Assembly: GCA_934130485.1 (NCBI GenBank)
Contig: CAKOYE010000010.1
Coordinates: 1-26,203, forward strand
Reading direction: 5' to 3'
DNA from: an uncultured Bacilli bacterium
GTDB taxonomy: Bacteria > Bacillota_I > Bacilli_A > RF39 > UBA660
DNA length: 26,203 bases
Of this stretch, positions 6,890-14,306 are shown piece after piece. The position numbers were made by a program, and so were the translations under genes. The notes under the pieces were generated by a model. The model had not been told where the DNA came from. It was given only the letters and a program-made list of their open reading frames with translations, and searched no databases. Each line of letters opens with the position of its first letter. Position 1 is the stretch's first letter.

Positions 6890-7558
6890 ATGGATATTAT
6901 TAAAGATTTAGATGTAGATTTAAAGAATAAATTATATCAGACAGCTTTTACTCATACATCTTATGCTAACGAACATAGTGTTGAAAGTTACGAAAGACTT
7001 GAATATTTAGGGGATGCAGTTTTGGAATTAATAATGAGTGAGTATTTGTATTTGAAAAATTCTGATGGTGAGGGAAAAATGACGAAATTAAGAGCTCACT
7101 ATGTATGTGAAAACGCCTTATATGAATATTCACTTCATTTAGGATTAAATAAACACATTTTACTTGGTAAAGGTGAAAGTGAAAATGGTGGAAATTTAAG
7201 AAAAGCAATTGTTGCAGATATTTTTGAATCATTTATTGGTGCATTATTTTTAGATAAAGGAATAGTTGTTGTTAAAGATTTTATTTATAAATATGTAATA
7301 CCAATTATTGAGAATAAGGAAATCGATTTTTTTGATGATTATAAATCTGTATTACAAGAATTAGTTCAGACAGATAAAAGAAGTTTAGAATATATTGTTA
7401 TAAATGAAGAAGGACCAGCTCATAACAAAACTTTTACAGTTCAGGTTAAAATAGATGATGTAATTTATGGTATTGGAACGGCACATAGTAAAAAGGAAGC
7501 TGAACAAAATGCCGCTAAAGATGCCTTAAAAAAATGCCAATATAAAACAAAAAAATAG
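6890..7558 (+). CDS. rnc: Ribonuclease III
   Basis: RNase III cuts double-stranded RNA, including the rRNA precursor. The 222-residue protein has the signature ERLEYLGDAVL (35-45) with catalytic Glu38 and Asp42, and the second pair Asp110 and Glu113 in ADIFESFIGALF. A double-stranded RNA-binding domain covers about 150-220 (YKSVLQELVQ ... GPAHNKTF.V.V ... G.G.SKKEAEQNAA.DAL). Length and layout are normal. In Bacillus, rnc is followed by smc and ftsY; here it is followed by the yebC-type gene with its own promoter. The ATG at 6890 follows AAGGTGAT. Confidence 0.97.
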   Translation: MDIIKDLDVDLKNKLYQTAFTHTSYANEHSVESYERLEYLGDAVLELIMSEYLYLKNSDGEGKMTKLRAHYVCENALYEYSLHLGLNKHILLGKGESENGGNLRKAIVADIFESFIGALFLDKGIVVVKDFIYKYVIPIIENKEIDFFDDYKSVLQELVQTDKRSLEYIVINEEGPAHNKTFTVQVKIDDVIYGIGTAHSKKEAEQNAAKDALKKCQYKTKK

Positions 7559-7569
7559 ATAATATAATA

Positions 7570-7598
7570 TTGCTTTTTTATTATTATTAAAGTAAAAT
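7570..7598 (+). promoter_or_regulatory. Promoter of the yebC-type gene
   Basis: TTGCTT (7570-7575), 17-base spacer, TAAAAT (7593-7598). The predicted start is near 7605, just before AAAAGGTGAT. Confidence 0.5.
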
Positions 7599-7622
7599 AT
7601 TTCTTATAGAAAAGGTGATTTT

Positions 7623-8339
7623 ATGGGAAGAGCTTATGAAGTGCGTAAAGCTAGTATTCAAAAAACTGGAGCTGCAAGAGGAAAACTTTATTCAATGTAT
7701 GCAAGAGAAATTTATCAGGTTGCAAAAAATGGTGGTGTTGAAACTGCAAGTAATTCCTCTCTTAAAAGATTAATAGAAAGAGCTAAGAAGGATCAAGTTC
7801 CAGCTGAAATTATTAAAAGAGCTATTGATAAAGTAAATAGTGGTGCTGATGAATCATATGATTCTGTTAGATATGAGGTTTTTGGACCAGCTGGTTCCAC
7901 TATTATAGTTGACTGTTTAACTGATAATGTAAATCGTTCTGTTAGTTCCCTAAGAGCTGCATTAAATAAAACGAAATGCAAAATGGGGGCAATGGGAAGT
8001 ATAACTTATAATTACGATAATTTATGTATTATTAGCTTTAAAGGATTGACAGAGGAACAAACTTTAGATGCCTTAATAGAAAATGGCATAGATAATGTTG
8101 ATATGGAAGTAGAAGATGGTTCAATCGTTATATATGGTGATCCTCAAGATAATTTTAAAATAAAAGAAGCAATAACAAAAGTGTTACCAAATGTACAATT
8201 TGATATGGATGAAATTGTAATGTTACCAAAAGATAAGATTGTGTTAAGTGGTGAAGATTTAGAACTTTTCAATCGTTTAATAACACTTTTAGATGATATA
8301 GAAGATGTATGTCACGTATATCATAATGTTGAGTTATAG
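7623..8339 (+). CDS. YebC/TACO1-family protein, YeeI (YebC2) type
   Basis: The 238-residue protein spans the usual YebC length and its three-domain layout. It begins MGRAYEVRKASIQKTGAARGK, closer to Bacillus YeeI than to the MAGHSKW start of classical YebC/PmpR. Conserved parts are SLKRLIERAKKDQVPAEIIKRAIDK, YEVFGPAGSTIIVDCLTDNVNR and the GAMGSITY segment. YebC proteins were long annotated as transcription regulators. As I recall, recent work on YeeI/YebC2 and mitochondrial TACO1 links this type to the ribosome and relief of proline-run stalling. That function is taken from the family, not from this sequence. It ends at a clear terminator. Confidence 0.9.
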   Translation: MGRAYEVRKASIQKTGAARGKLYSMYAREIYQVAKNGGVETASNSSLKRLIERAKKDQVPAEIIKRAIDKVNSGADESYDSVRYEVFGPAGSTIIVDCLTDNVNRSVSSLRAALNKTKCKMGAMGSITYNYDNLCIISFKGLTEEQTLDALIENGIDNVDMEVEDGSIVIYGDPQDNFKIKEAITKVLPNVQFDMDEIVMLPKDKIVLSGEDLELFNRLITLLDDIEDVCHVYHNVEL

Positions 8340-8342
8340 TGT

Positions 8343-8367
8343 AAAGGGTGTTTAATAGCACCTTTTT
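8343..8367 (+). terminator. Terminator after the yebC-type gene
   Basis: The arms AAAGGGTG and CACCTTTT pair over 8 bp (one G-U) around an 8-base loop, with a T run. Confidence 0.8.
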
Positions 8368-8369
8368 AA

Positions 8370-8398
8370 TTGATATAAAAACTTTTTGATGTTATAAT
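8370..8398 (+). promoter_or_regulatory. Promoter of rbfA-fhs-HD unit
   Basis: TTGATA (8370-8375), 17-base spacer, TATAAT (8393-8398). The predicted start is near 8405, directly on the AGAGGTGA binding site. Confidence 0.75.
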
Positions 8399-8416
8399 TA
8401 TTTTAGAGGTGAACAT

Positions 8417-8761
8417 ATGAGTATAAAGATAGAAAGAATTGCAAGTGAAATGATTAAGCAGTTAAGCTATATATTAGCAACAGAAATTAAAGATGATGAC
8501 ATAAAATTTGTAACTGTTACTGATTGTAAGGTTTCTAATGATCTTAGTTTTGCTAAAGTATATGTAACAGTCTTTGATGTTAATAAAATACAAAGTACTA
8601 TTAAAGCTTTAAATAATGCAAGTGGATTTATCAGAAGAGAACTTGCTAGTAGAATTGATATTAGACATATTCCTGAACTTACATTTGTATATGATGAATC
8701 AATAGAATATGGTAAAAAAATAGAGGATAAAATTTTGGAAATTCACGAAAAGAATGAATAA
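8417..8761 (+). CDS. rbfA: Ribosome-binding factor A
   Basis: RbfA is a KH-like protein that binds the 30S subunit late in its maturation. The 114-residue length is typical. Recognisable parts are the N-terminal I.RIASEMIKQLSYIL, FVTVTDCKVSNDLSFAKVYV, and the C-terminal GFIRRELASRIDIRHIPELTF.YD.S.EYG.KIE. In many Firmicutes rbfA follows infB; here it is 3.2 kb away behind its own promoter. The ATG follows AGAGGTGA. Confidence 0.95.
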   Translation: MSIKIERIASEMIKQLSYILATEIKDDDIKFVTVTDCKVSNDLSFAKVYVTVFDVNKIQSTIKALNNASGFIRRELASRIDIRHIPELTFVYDESIEYGKKIEDKILEIHEKNE

Positions 8762-8802
8762 TTCTTTTTTTAATTCGTAATTTTTATATATGAGGTGATT
8801 TA

Positions 8803-10416
8803 TTGAAAACTGATTTAGAAATTGAAAAAGAATGTAAAATTTTGTCAATTGACAAAATAGCAAAAAGACTTAATTTGTCTGAAGATGAATACGAAAGTTA
8901 CGGAAAATACGCAGCTAAGCTTGATTTAAGTTTATTAAATAAAACGACAAACAAAGGTAAATTGATTTTAGTTACTTCAATTAATCCAACACCTTATGGT
9001 GAGGGAAAAACCACGATCAGTATTGGACTTTGTGATGCATTATGCAAATTAGAAAAAAATAGTATTGTTGTATTAAGGGAACCATCTATGGGACCAGTTT
9101 TTGGTTTAAAGGGTGGAGCAACAGGTGGTGGATTTTCTCAGGTTATACCATCTATTCCAATAAATTTACATTTTACAGGTGATATGCATGCTATAACTTC
9201 TTGTAATAATTTACTTGCTGCGGCTATAGATAATCATATTTATTATGGTAATAAATTAAATATAGATGTAAATAAAATTCAATTTAATAGATGTATTGAT
9301 ATAAATGATAGGGCATTAAGAAACATAGAAATAAATTATTCAAATACCAAAAGAATTGAAAGATTTAATATAACAGCAGCTAGTGAAATTATGGCTATTT
9401 TATGTTTATCAAAAGATTTTAATGATTTAAAAGAAAGACTTGGTAAAATTTTAGTTGCATATGATATTAATGATAATCCTATATATGCTTATCAACTAAA
9501 TTGTGTTGATAGTTTAGCAATTTTATTAAAAGATGCTATAAAACCAAATTTAGTTCAAACTTTAGAAAGCAACCCAGCAATTATTCATGGCGGACCTTTT
9601 GCAAATATTGCCCACGGTTGTAATTCTTTAATAGCAACAAAAATGGCCTTAAACTTATCTGATTATGTTATTACTGAGGCTGGTTTTGGATCCGATTTGG
9701 GTGCCGAAAAATTTTTTGATATTAAGTGTAGAATTGGAAATATAAAACCAAATATGATTGTTATTAATACAACTGTACGTAGCTTAAAATATAATGGTAA
9801 TGGTTCTTTAAGTGACGGAATTAAAATTTTAGGTGTGCATATAGATAATATGCGTATGTTTTTAGATAACGTAATTGTTTGTATTAATAGATTTGATAGT
9901 GATTTAAATGAGGAAATTGATTTTATTAATAATTATTGTATAAAAAAGTTTGTTAATTGTATAGAAGTTTCATCATTCTCAAAAGGAAGTGATGGTTCAA
10001 TTGAATTGGCTAAAAAAATAATAGAATTATCTAATATTGATACTGATTTTAATTTTTTATATGATTTAAATGATTCAGTTAAAAATAAAATAGATTTTGT
10101 TTGCAAAAAAGTTTATCGTGCTAGTAATGTCGTATATGAAGACTCTGTATTAAATAAAATAAAAGAAATTGACAAACAATTTCCTAATTTGCCTATTTGT
10201 ATTGCAAAGACACCTTATTCACTTTCTAGTGATCCTAAAAAAATCGGAGTAGTAAAAGATTTTGATATTTTTATTAATGATTTAAAGGTCCAAAGTGGTG
10301 CACAATTTATTATAGTATATTTATCAAGTATATTAACGCTTCCAGGATTATCAGAGAACGCCAATATGTATTCTATTAAAATAGATGAAAATTTAAATAT
10401 TGAGGGGATTAGATAA
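8803..10416 (+). CDS. fhs: Formate-tetrahydrofolate ligase
   Basis: Fhs joins formate to tetrahydrofolate using ATP to give 10-formyl-THF for purines and initiator tRNA formylation. I place the start at TTG 8803 because GAGGTGATT precedes it and the residues MKTDLEIEKECKI fit the family start. The 537-residue length is slightly below the usual ~555. Motifs: the ATP loop TPYGEGKTT (63-71), REPSMGPVFGLKGGATGGG, NLHFTGDMHAI, NDRALR, GGPFANIAHGCNSL, and FGSDLGAEKFFDIKC. It lies 41 bases after rbfA with no terminator, and its TAA is followed directly by the ATG of the HD gene, so the three are probably one transcript. Confidence 0.96.
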   Translation: MKTDLEIEKECKILSIDKIAKRLNLSEDEYESYGKYAAKLDLSLLNKTTNKGKLILVTSINPTPYGEGKTTISIGLCDALCKLEKNSIVVLREPSMGPVFGLKGGATGGGFSQVIPSIPINLHFTGDMHAITSCNNLLAAAIDNHIYYGNKLNIDVNKIQFNRCIDINDRALRNIEINYSNTKRIERFNITAASEIMAILCLSKDFNDLKERLGKILVAYDINDNPIYAYQLNCVDSLAILLKDAIKPNLVQTLESNPAIIHGGPFANIAHGCNSLIATKMALNLSDYVITEAGFGSDLGAEKFFDIKCRIGNIKPNMIVINTTVRSLKYNGNGSLSDGIKILGVHIDNMRMFLDNVIVCINRFDSDLNEEIDFINNYCIKKFVNCIEVSSFSKGSDGSIELAKKIIELSNIDTDFNFLYDLNDSVKNKIDFVCKKVYRASNVVYEDSVLNKIKEIDKQFPNLPICIAKTPYSLSSDPKKIGVVKDFDIFINDLKVQSGAQFIIVYLSSILTLPGLSENANMYSIKIDENLNIEGIR

Positions 10417-11133
10417 ATGAATAGTATGATTACATATGATTTTAGGTTATTGTTAGATAATGACTACAACAATGATTGTGAAACTGATTATAAGATAAAA
10501 ATTCAAAATAAAAATTATCAAAAATATTTAAATTTTGATAATCAATTGTCATTTAAAGAATTCCAAAATTTTATTATTAAAAATAAGGAACAAATTATAA
10601 AGGAAATTGAAACAATAAAAGTTGAATATTTATATGCTAGTTTTACACATGGATTTAATCATAATGTTAAGGTGTTATTGTTTGGAATGTATTTATCTCA
10701 AAAGTTAAATTTGGATGAAGTTGATTTTAGAATTCTTATGGATGCATGTAAATATCACGATGTTGGTAGAACTAATGATTTGTATGATGAAAAGCACGGA
10801 TTTTTAAGTGCAAAAATGATTGAACAAATAATTGATGATCCTATTTATAATGATTTAGAGAATATTAATTTTTTGAAAGCTATAATAGAATTTCATTCTG
10901 TACCAGATAGGGAATTTAACAAAATTACAAAGAAATATAAAATTAAAGATATAGAGAAATTTAAAAAATTAGCATTTATTTTAAAGGATGCTGATGGATT
11001 AGATAGAGTAAGACTATCTATAAATAATAAAATTTTTTCTGATTTAAATCCAAAATATTTAAGAATTGATGATTCTTTTAACTTGGTAAAATGTGCGCAT
11101 ATCTTAAATTATATTGTTATAAAAGGAATTTAA
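10417..11133 (+). CDS. HD-domain phosphohydrolase-like protein
   Basis: The 238-residue protein has an HD-type metal site: His78/His82 (THGFNHNVKV), His114-Asp115 (KYHDVGR), His127 (EKHGFLSA), His160 (EFHSVPD) and Asp191/Asp193 (LKDADGLDRVRL). Such proteins are metal-dependent phosphohydrolases acting on nucleotides or phosphodiesters; the substrate cannot be told. The first ~65 residues are Asn/Asp-rich and unassigned. Its ATG touches the fhs TAA, with GAGGGGAT as binding site inside fhs, which implies coexpression; a link to folate or nucleotide metabolism is only inference. Confidence 0.85.
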   Translation: MNSMITYDFRLLLDNDYNNDCETDYKIKIQNKNYQKYLNFDNQLSFKEFQNFIIKNKEQIIKEIETIKVEYLYASFTHGFNHNVKVLLFGMYLSQKLNLDEVDFRILMDACKYHDVGRTNDLYDEKHGFLSAKMIEQIIDDPIYNDLENINFLKAIIEFHSVPDREFNKITKKYKIKDIEKFKKLAFILKDADGLDRVRLSINNKIFSDLNPKYLRIDDSFNLVKCAHILNYIVIKGI

Positions 11134-11153
11134 TATAATTTTATTCAAAAACA

Positions 11154-11162
11154 TGTTATAAT
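11154..11162 (+). promoter_or_regulatory. Extended -10 promoter of cysS
   Basis: TGtTATAAT at 11154-11162 without a clear -35 box. The predicted start near 11169 coincides with the AAGGAG binding site, so the leader would be only about 13 bases. Confidence 0.5.
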
Positions 11163-11181
11163 TTTATAAAGGAGTGAGATT

Positions 11182-12588
11182 ATGAATTTAAAACTATATA
11201 ATTCATTAACACGAAAAAAAGAAAATTTTGTTTCTTTAGTACCAAATTATGTAGGAATGTATGTGTGTGGGCCAACAGTTTATGGATTGCCTCATTTAGG
11301 TCATGCTAGAAGTTATGTCGTATTTGATTGTTTAAGACGTTATTTTGAATATAATGGTTATAAAGTTAAATATGTTCAAAATATTACCGATGTTGGACAT
11401 TTAGTTGGTGATGTTGATGATGGTGAAGATAAAATTCAAAAACAGGCAAAGTTAGAGCAAACTGATCCAGTTGCGATTGCATATAAATATGAAACAATTT
11501 ATTTTGAAACAATGGATATGCTTAATGTATTAAGACCTACTATTAGTTGTAGAGCTACAGGTCATATTATAGAAATTATTGAAATGATTCAAACACTTCT
11601 AGATAAAGGTTATGCATATAAAACAGAAAGTGGAAATGTATATTTTGATATTCACAAATTTAAGGATTATGGTATTATGTCTAATAGAAGTTTAGATGAT
11701 GTTGTTTCTGGTAAAAGAATTAACATAGCTGGAGATAAGAGATGTAATGAAGATTTTGCTTTATGGAAAAGTGCTGATAATGGACATATTATGCGTTGGA
11801 ATTCTCCTTTTGGAATAGGATATCCAGGTTGGCATATAGAGTGTTCGGTAATGTCAAAGAAATATTTGGGAGATACTTTTGATATTCACGGTGGTGGAAT
11901 TGATAATATGTTTCCTCACCATGAATGTGAAATTGCGCAATCAACTGCTTCTAATGGTAGAGAATTTGCTAGATTTTTTGTACATAATAATTTAGTTACA
12001 ATTAATGGGCAAAAAATGGGTAAATCTTTGGGCAATTCTATTGATTTGCAAAGCTTGTTAAAACAATATAAATCTGATGTATTAAGACTATATTTATTAC
12101 AAAATCATTATAGAAGTATTTTAGATTTTACAACATCTGGCTTAGATGAAACAGAAAAGTTATATAGTAAAATAATTAATTTTGTTAATAGCGGTAATAG
12201 TAATTTTACTGATAAAAGTTATTCTGATGTAGATATGTGTAAAAAACAATTTATGGATGCTATGGATGATGATTTGAATACTTCGTTAGCATTATCCTAT
12301 ATAATAAGTCTTTTAAAAATGGGAAATTCTACAGATGATGAAAATAAAAAAGCATACATAAGAAATATATTAAATGATTTATTAAAAAATATTTTTGGTC
12401 TTAAATTAGAGAAAAATGATAATTTTGGTAAAGAAAAGGAAATAATGGATATTTTAATTGAAATACGTAATAAATTCAAAAAAAATGGTGATTTTGTTAT
12501 GTCCGACTATATTAGGGTTGAATTGATGAAAAGTGGTATAGTGTTAGTTGATAGTAAAGAGGGTACTACTTATAAAATAAAACAATAG
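11182..12588 (+). CDS. cysS: Cysteinyl-tRNA synthetase
   Basis: CysRS charges tRNA-Cys; that tRNA gene is at the end of this window. The 468 residues match the family. Zinc-site residues are visible: Cys29 (VCGPTVY), Cys221 (HIECSVMS), His246/His247 and Glu250 (PHHECE). The HIGH motif is HLGH (38-41). The second class I motif reads KMGKS (278-282) where KMSKS is most common; the Ser-to-Gly change is seen in some CysRS and need not inactivate. The anticodon-binding helical part follows to the C terminus. It has its own promoter and an AT-rich terminator. Confidence 0.97.
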   Translation: MNLKLYNSLTRKKENFVSLVPNYVGMYVCGPTVYGLPHLGHARSYVVFDCLRRYFEYNGYKVKYVQNITDVGHLVGDVDDGEDKIQKQAKLEQTDPVAIAYKYETIYFETMDMLNVLRPTISCRATGHIIEIIEMIQTLLDKGYAYKTESGNVYFDIHKFKDYGIMSNRSLDDVVSGKRINIAGDKRCNEDFALWKSADNGHIMRWNSPFGIGYPGWHIECSVMSKKYLGDTFDIHGGGIDNMFPHHECEIAQSTASNGREFARFFVHNNLVTINGQKMGKSLGNSIDLQSLLKQYKSDVLRLYLLQNHYRSILDFTTSGLDETEKLYSKIINFVNSGNSNFTDKSYSDVDMCKKQFMDAMDDDLNTSLALSYIISLLKMGNSTDDENKKAYIRNILNDLLKNIFGLKLEKNDNFGKEKEIMDILIEIRNKFKKNGDFVMSDYIRVELMKSGIVLVDSKEGTTYKIKQ

Positions 12589-12606
12589 ATTTGTTTTATT
12601 TTTCTT
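12574..12606 (+). terminator. AT-rich terminator overlapping the end of cysS
   Basis: A perfect 12-bp stem, AAAATAAAACAA with TTGTTTTATTTT, around a 5-base loop that contains part of the cysS stop codon. It has only one G-C pair, so strength is doubtful. Confidence 0.5.
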
Positions 12607-12646
12607 ATATTCTTATTAAAAATTATATACAAAATTAACAAAAAAA

Positions 12647-12655
12647 TGATATACT
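12647..12655 (+). promoter_or_regulatory. Extended -10 promoter of mraY
   Basis: TGaTATACT at 12647-12655, 28 bases before the mraY ATG, without a recognisable -35 box. Confidence 0.5.
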
Positions 12656-12683
12656 ATTATTGTTGTTTGTAGGAGATGATGTT

Positions 12684-13673
12684 ATGTTAATTTTAGCTAA
12701 GGCAATACTTGCAATGATGCTTGGATTTATTTTGTCAGTTATATTTGGTTTTTTATTTATTCCAATTTTAAAGAAAATGAATATTAAGCAGAGGGTTAGT
12801 ACTTTTTTATCTCAACATAAGAAAAAAGATGGAACTCCTACAATGGGCGGTTTAATTTTTATTATACCAACAATATTGACTGTGTTAATTTTATTATTTT
12901 TAAATAAAATTGAATTTACAGAAAATTTATTTATTGTTTTATTTGTTTTTGTTTCATATGCTATTTTAGGTTTTTTAGACGATTATTTAATTATTAAAAG
13001 GGGTAATAATACTGGGTTAACTGTGCTTCAAAAGTTATTTGGTCAATTATTCATTGCGGTTATTTTCTTTTATATCTTTATTCATAATGGTCACGAACCA
13101 GTACTTGATATTCATACATTGGGTATAAAAATAAATATGGGATGGTTTCATGGAATTTTTCTATTATTTGTACTTTTAGCTGGCTCAAATTCTGTTAATA
13201 TAACTGATGGACTAGATGGACTAGCAGGTGGATTATCTCTTATTGCTTTCCTTGCTTTTGGTTTAATTAGTTGGAATTCTACTTGGATATCAGGTAGTGA
13301 AGATATAGCTGTTTTTTGTTTTATATTAGTTGGATCTTTATTGGGCTTTTTGTTTTATAATACGTATCCTGCTAAAGTTTTTATGGGTGATACTGGATCA
13401 TTATCACTTGGTGCAACACTGGCAACGGTTGCAATTATTACAAGTCACGAAGTTACATTAATAATTGTTGCAGGAGTTTTTGTTGTTGAAACATTGAGTA
13501 CCATAATTCAAAAAATTGCAATTAAGTATTTTCATAGAAGAGTATTTTTAATGGCACCAATGCATCATCACTTTGAAAAATTAGGTTGGAAGGAAAACGA
13601 CATTGTAAAAGTTTTTTGGGTATTTGGATTTATTTTAAGTATGCTTGGAATTGCTTTTGGTGTATGGATTTAA
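12684..13673 (+). CDS. mraY: Phospho-MurNAc-pentapeptide transferase MraY
   Basis: MraY makes lipid I by moving phospho-MurNAc-pentapeptide from its UDP carrier to undecaprenyl phosphate in the membrane. I use the ATG at 12684 (329 residues), after AGGAGA; an in-frame TTG at 12660 is less likely. About ten membrane segments alternate with the family motifs KKDGTPTMGGL (47-57), the Asp pair FLDD (97-100), NSVNITDGLDGLAGG, PAKVFMGDTGSLSLG and the HHH loop MAPMHHHFEKLGW. The length is normal. It normally sits in the division and cell wall cluster next to murD and murF; here it stands alone between cysS and a lipoprotein gene. It shows the cell has peptidoglycan. Confidence 0.97.
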   Translation: MLILAKAILAMMLGFILSVIFGFLFIPILKKMNIKQRVSTFLSQHKKKDGTPTMGGLIFIIPTILTVLILLFLNKIEFTENLFIVLFVFVSYAILGFLDDYLIIKRGNNTGLTVLQKLFGQLFIAVIFFYIFIHNGHEPVLDIHTLGIKINMGWFHGIFLLFVLLAGSNSVNITDGLDGLAGGLSLIAFLAFGLISWNSTWISGSEDIAVFCFILVGSLLGFLFYNTYPAKVFMGDTGSLSLGATLATVAIITSHEVTLIIVAGVFVVETLSTIIQKIAIKYFHRRVFLMAPMHHHFEKLGWKENDIVKVFWVFGFILSMLGIAFGVWI

Positions 13674-13675
13674 TC

Positions 13676-13704
13676 TTGACTTTAATTTATATATGTGTTA
13701 GCAT
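13676..13704 (+). promoter_or_regulatory. Possible promoter of the small lipoprotein gene
   Basis: TTGACT (13676-13681), 17-base spacer, then TAGCAT (13699-13704), a weak -10. A 9-bp inverted repeat (13692-13716) covers the -10 and the predicted start. Confidence 0.4.
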
Positions 13705-13716
13705 ATATAGCACATA
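13692..13716. promoter_or_regulatory. Inverted repeat, possible operator
   Basis: TATGTGTTA (13692-13700) and TAGCACATA (13708-13716) pair over 9 bp with one G-U, around 7 bases. It has no T run, so it is not a terminator. Its position over the probable -10 suggests a repressor site; this is inference. Confidence 0.35.
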
Positions 13717-13763
13717 AATATCAATATATTAATGTATTTTTTGTGAGGAGAATATAGATATAA

Positions 13764-14207
13764 ATGAAGAAAAATATTTCAAAAATTTTATTTTTAGTAT
13801 TGATTAGTTTTTTAACAGGATGTGGTAAGAAAACATTAGTTTGTAATGGTAGTATTAATCAGAATGATGTAAATTATGAAGTAAGTGTTACTGGTAATTT
13901 TATTAACGATAAACTTAATATGCAAACTATTAAAATGGAAACTGATTTATCTAATTATTTACAATACACTACTATAGAATCTTTTTATGAATTATATAAA
14001 GAACAATATGAGAAATTTAATGAATATAATGGAATTTCTACTACTGTTACAAAAGGTGATAATTCTGTAATTGTTGTTATGGAGATTGATTTAAATAAAG
14101 TTGATAGTGAAACATATCAAAAACTTGATGTTGGTAGTGGAAGTTTAGAAATTTCTCTAGAAGCTTTTAAAGAAGAATTTAAAAAGATGGATTTTACTTG
14201 TGAATAA
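13764..14207 (+). CDS. Small lipoprotein of unknown function
   Basis: The 147-residue product begins with a signal peptide ending in the lipobox LTGC (Cys20). The mature part is about 127 residues, with a cysteine near each end (Cys27 in LVCNG and the Cys in FTCE at the C terminus) that could form a disulfide. It is beta/alpha mixed with a Tyr/Glu-rich middle. I do not recognise a named domain. The GAGGAG site lies about 13 bases before the ATG, longer than usual, but no better start is present. It has its own promoter region and a clear terminator, so it seems to be monocistronic. Confidence 0.8.
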   Translation: MKKNISKILFLVLISFLTGCGKKTLVCNGSINQNDVNYEVSVTGNFINDKLNMQTIKMETDLSNYLQYTTIESFYELYKEQYEKFNEYNGISTTVTKGDNSVIVVMEIDLNKVDSETYQKLDVGSGSLEISLEAFKEEFKKMDFTCE

Positions 14208-14230
14208 GGATATTATTATCCTTATTTTTT
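14203..14230 (+). terminator. Terminator after the small lipoprotein gene
   Basis: A perfect 10-bp stem, AATAAGGATA with TATCCTTATT, a 4-base loop and a T run; it begins inside the stop region. Confidence 0.85.
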
Positions 14231-14264
14231 AATGAATTTTTTCCTAGTAGTTTTATGTTATATG

Positions 14265-14273
14265 TGATATACT
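14265..14273 (+). promoter_or_regulatory. Extended -10 promoter of the U32 gene
   Basis: TGaTATACT at 14265-14273, 33 bases before the ATG at 14307; the -35 is weak. Confidence 0.5.
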
Positions 14274-14306
14274 TATAAAAAAATAATATATTTAAGAAGG
14301 TGCCTT

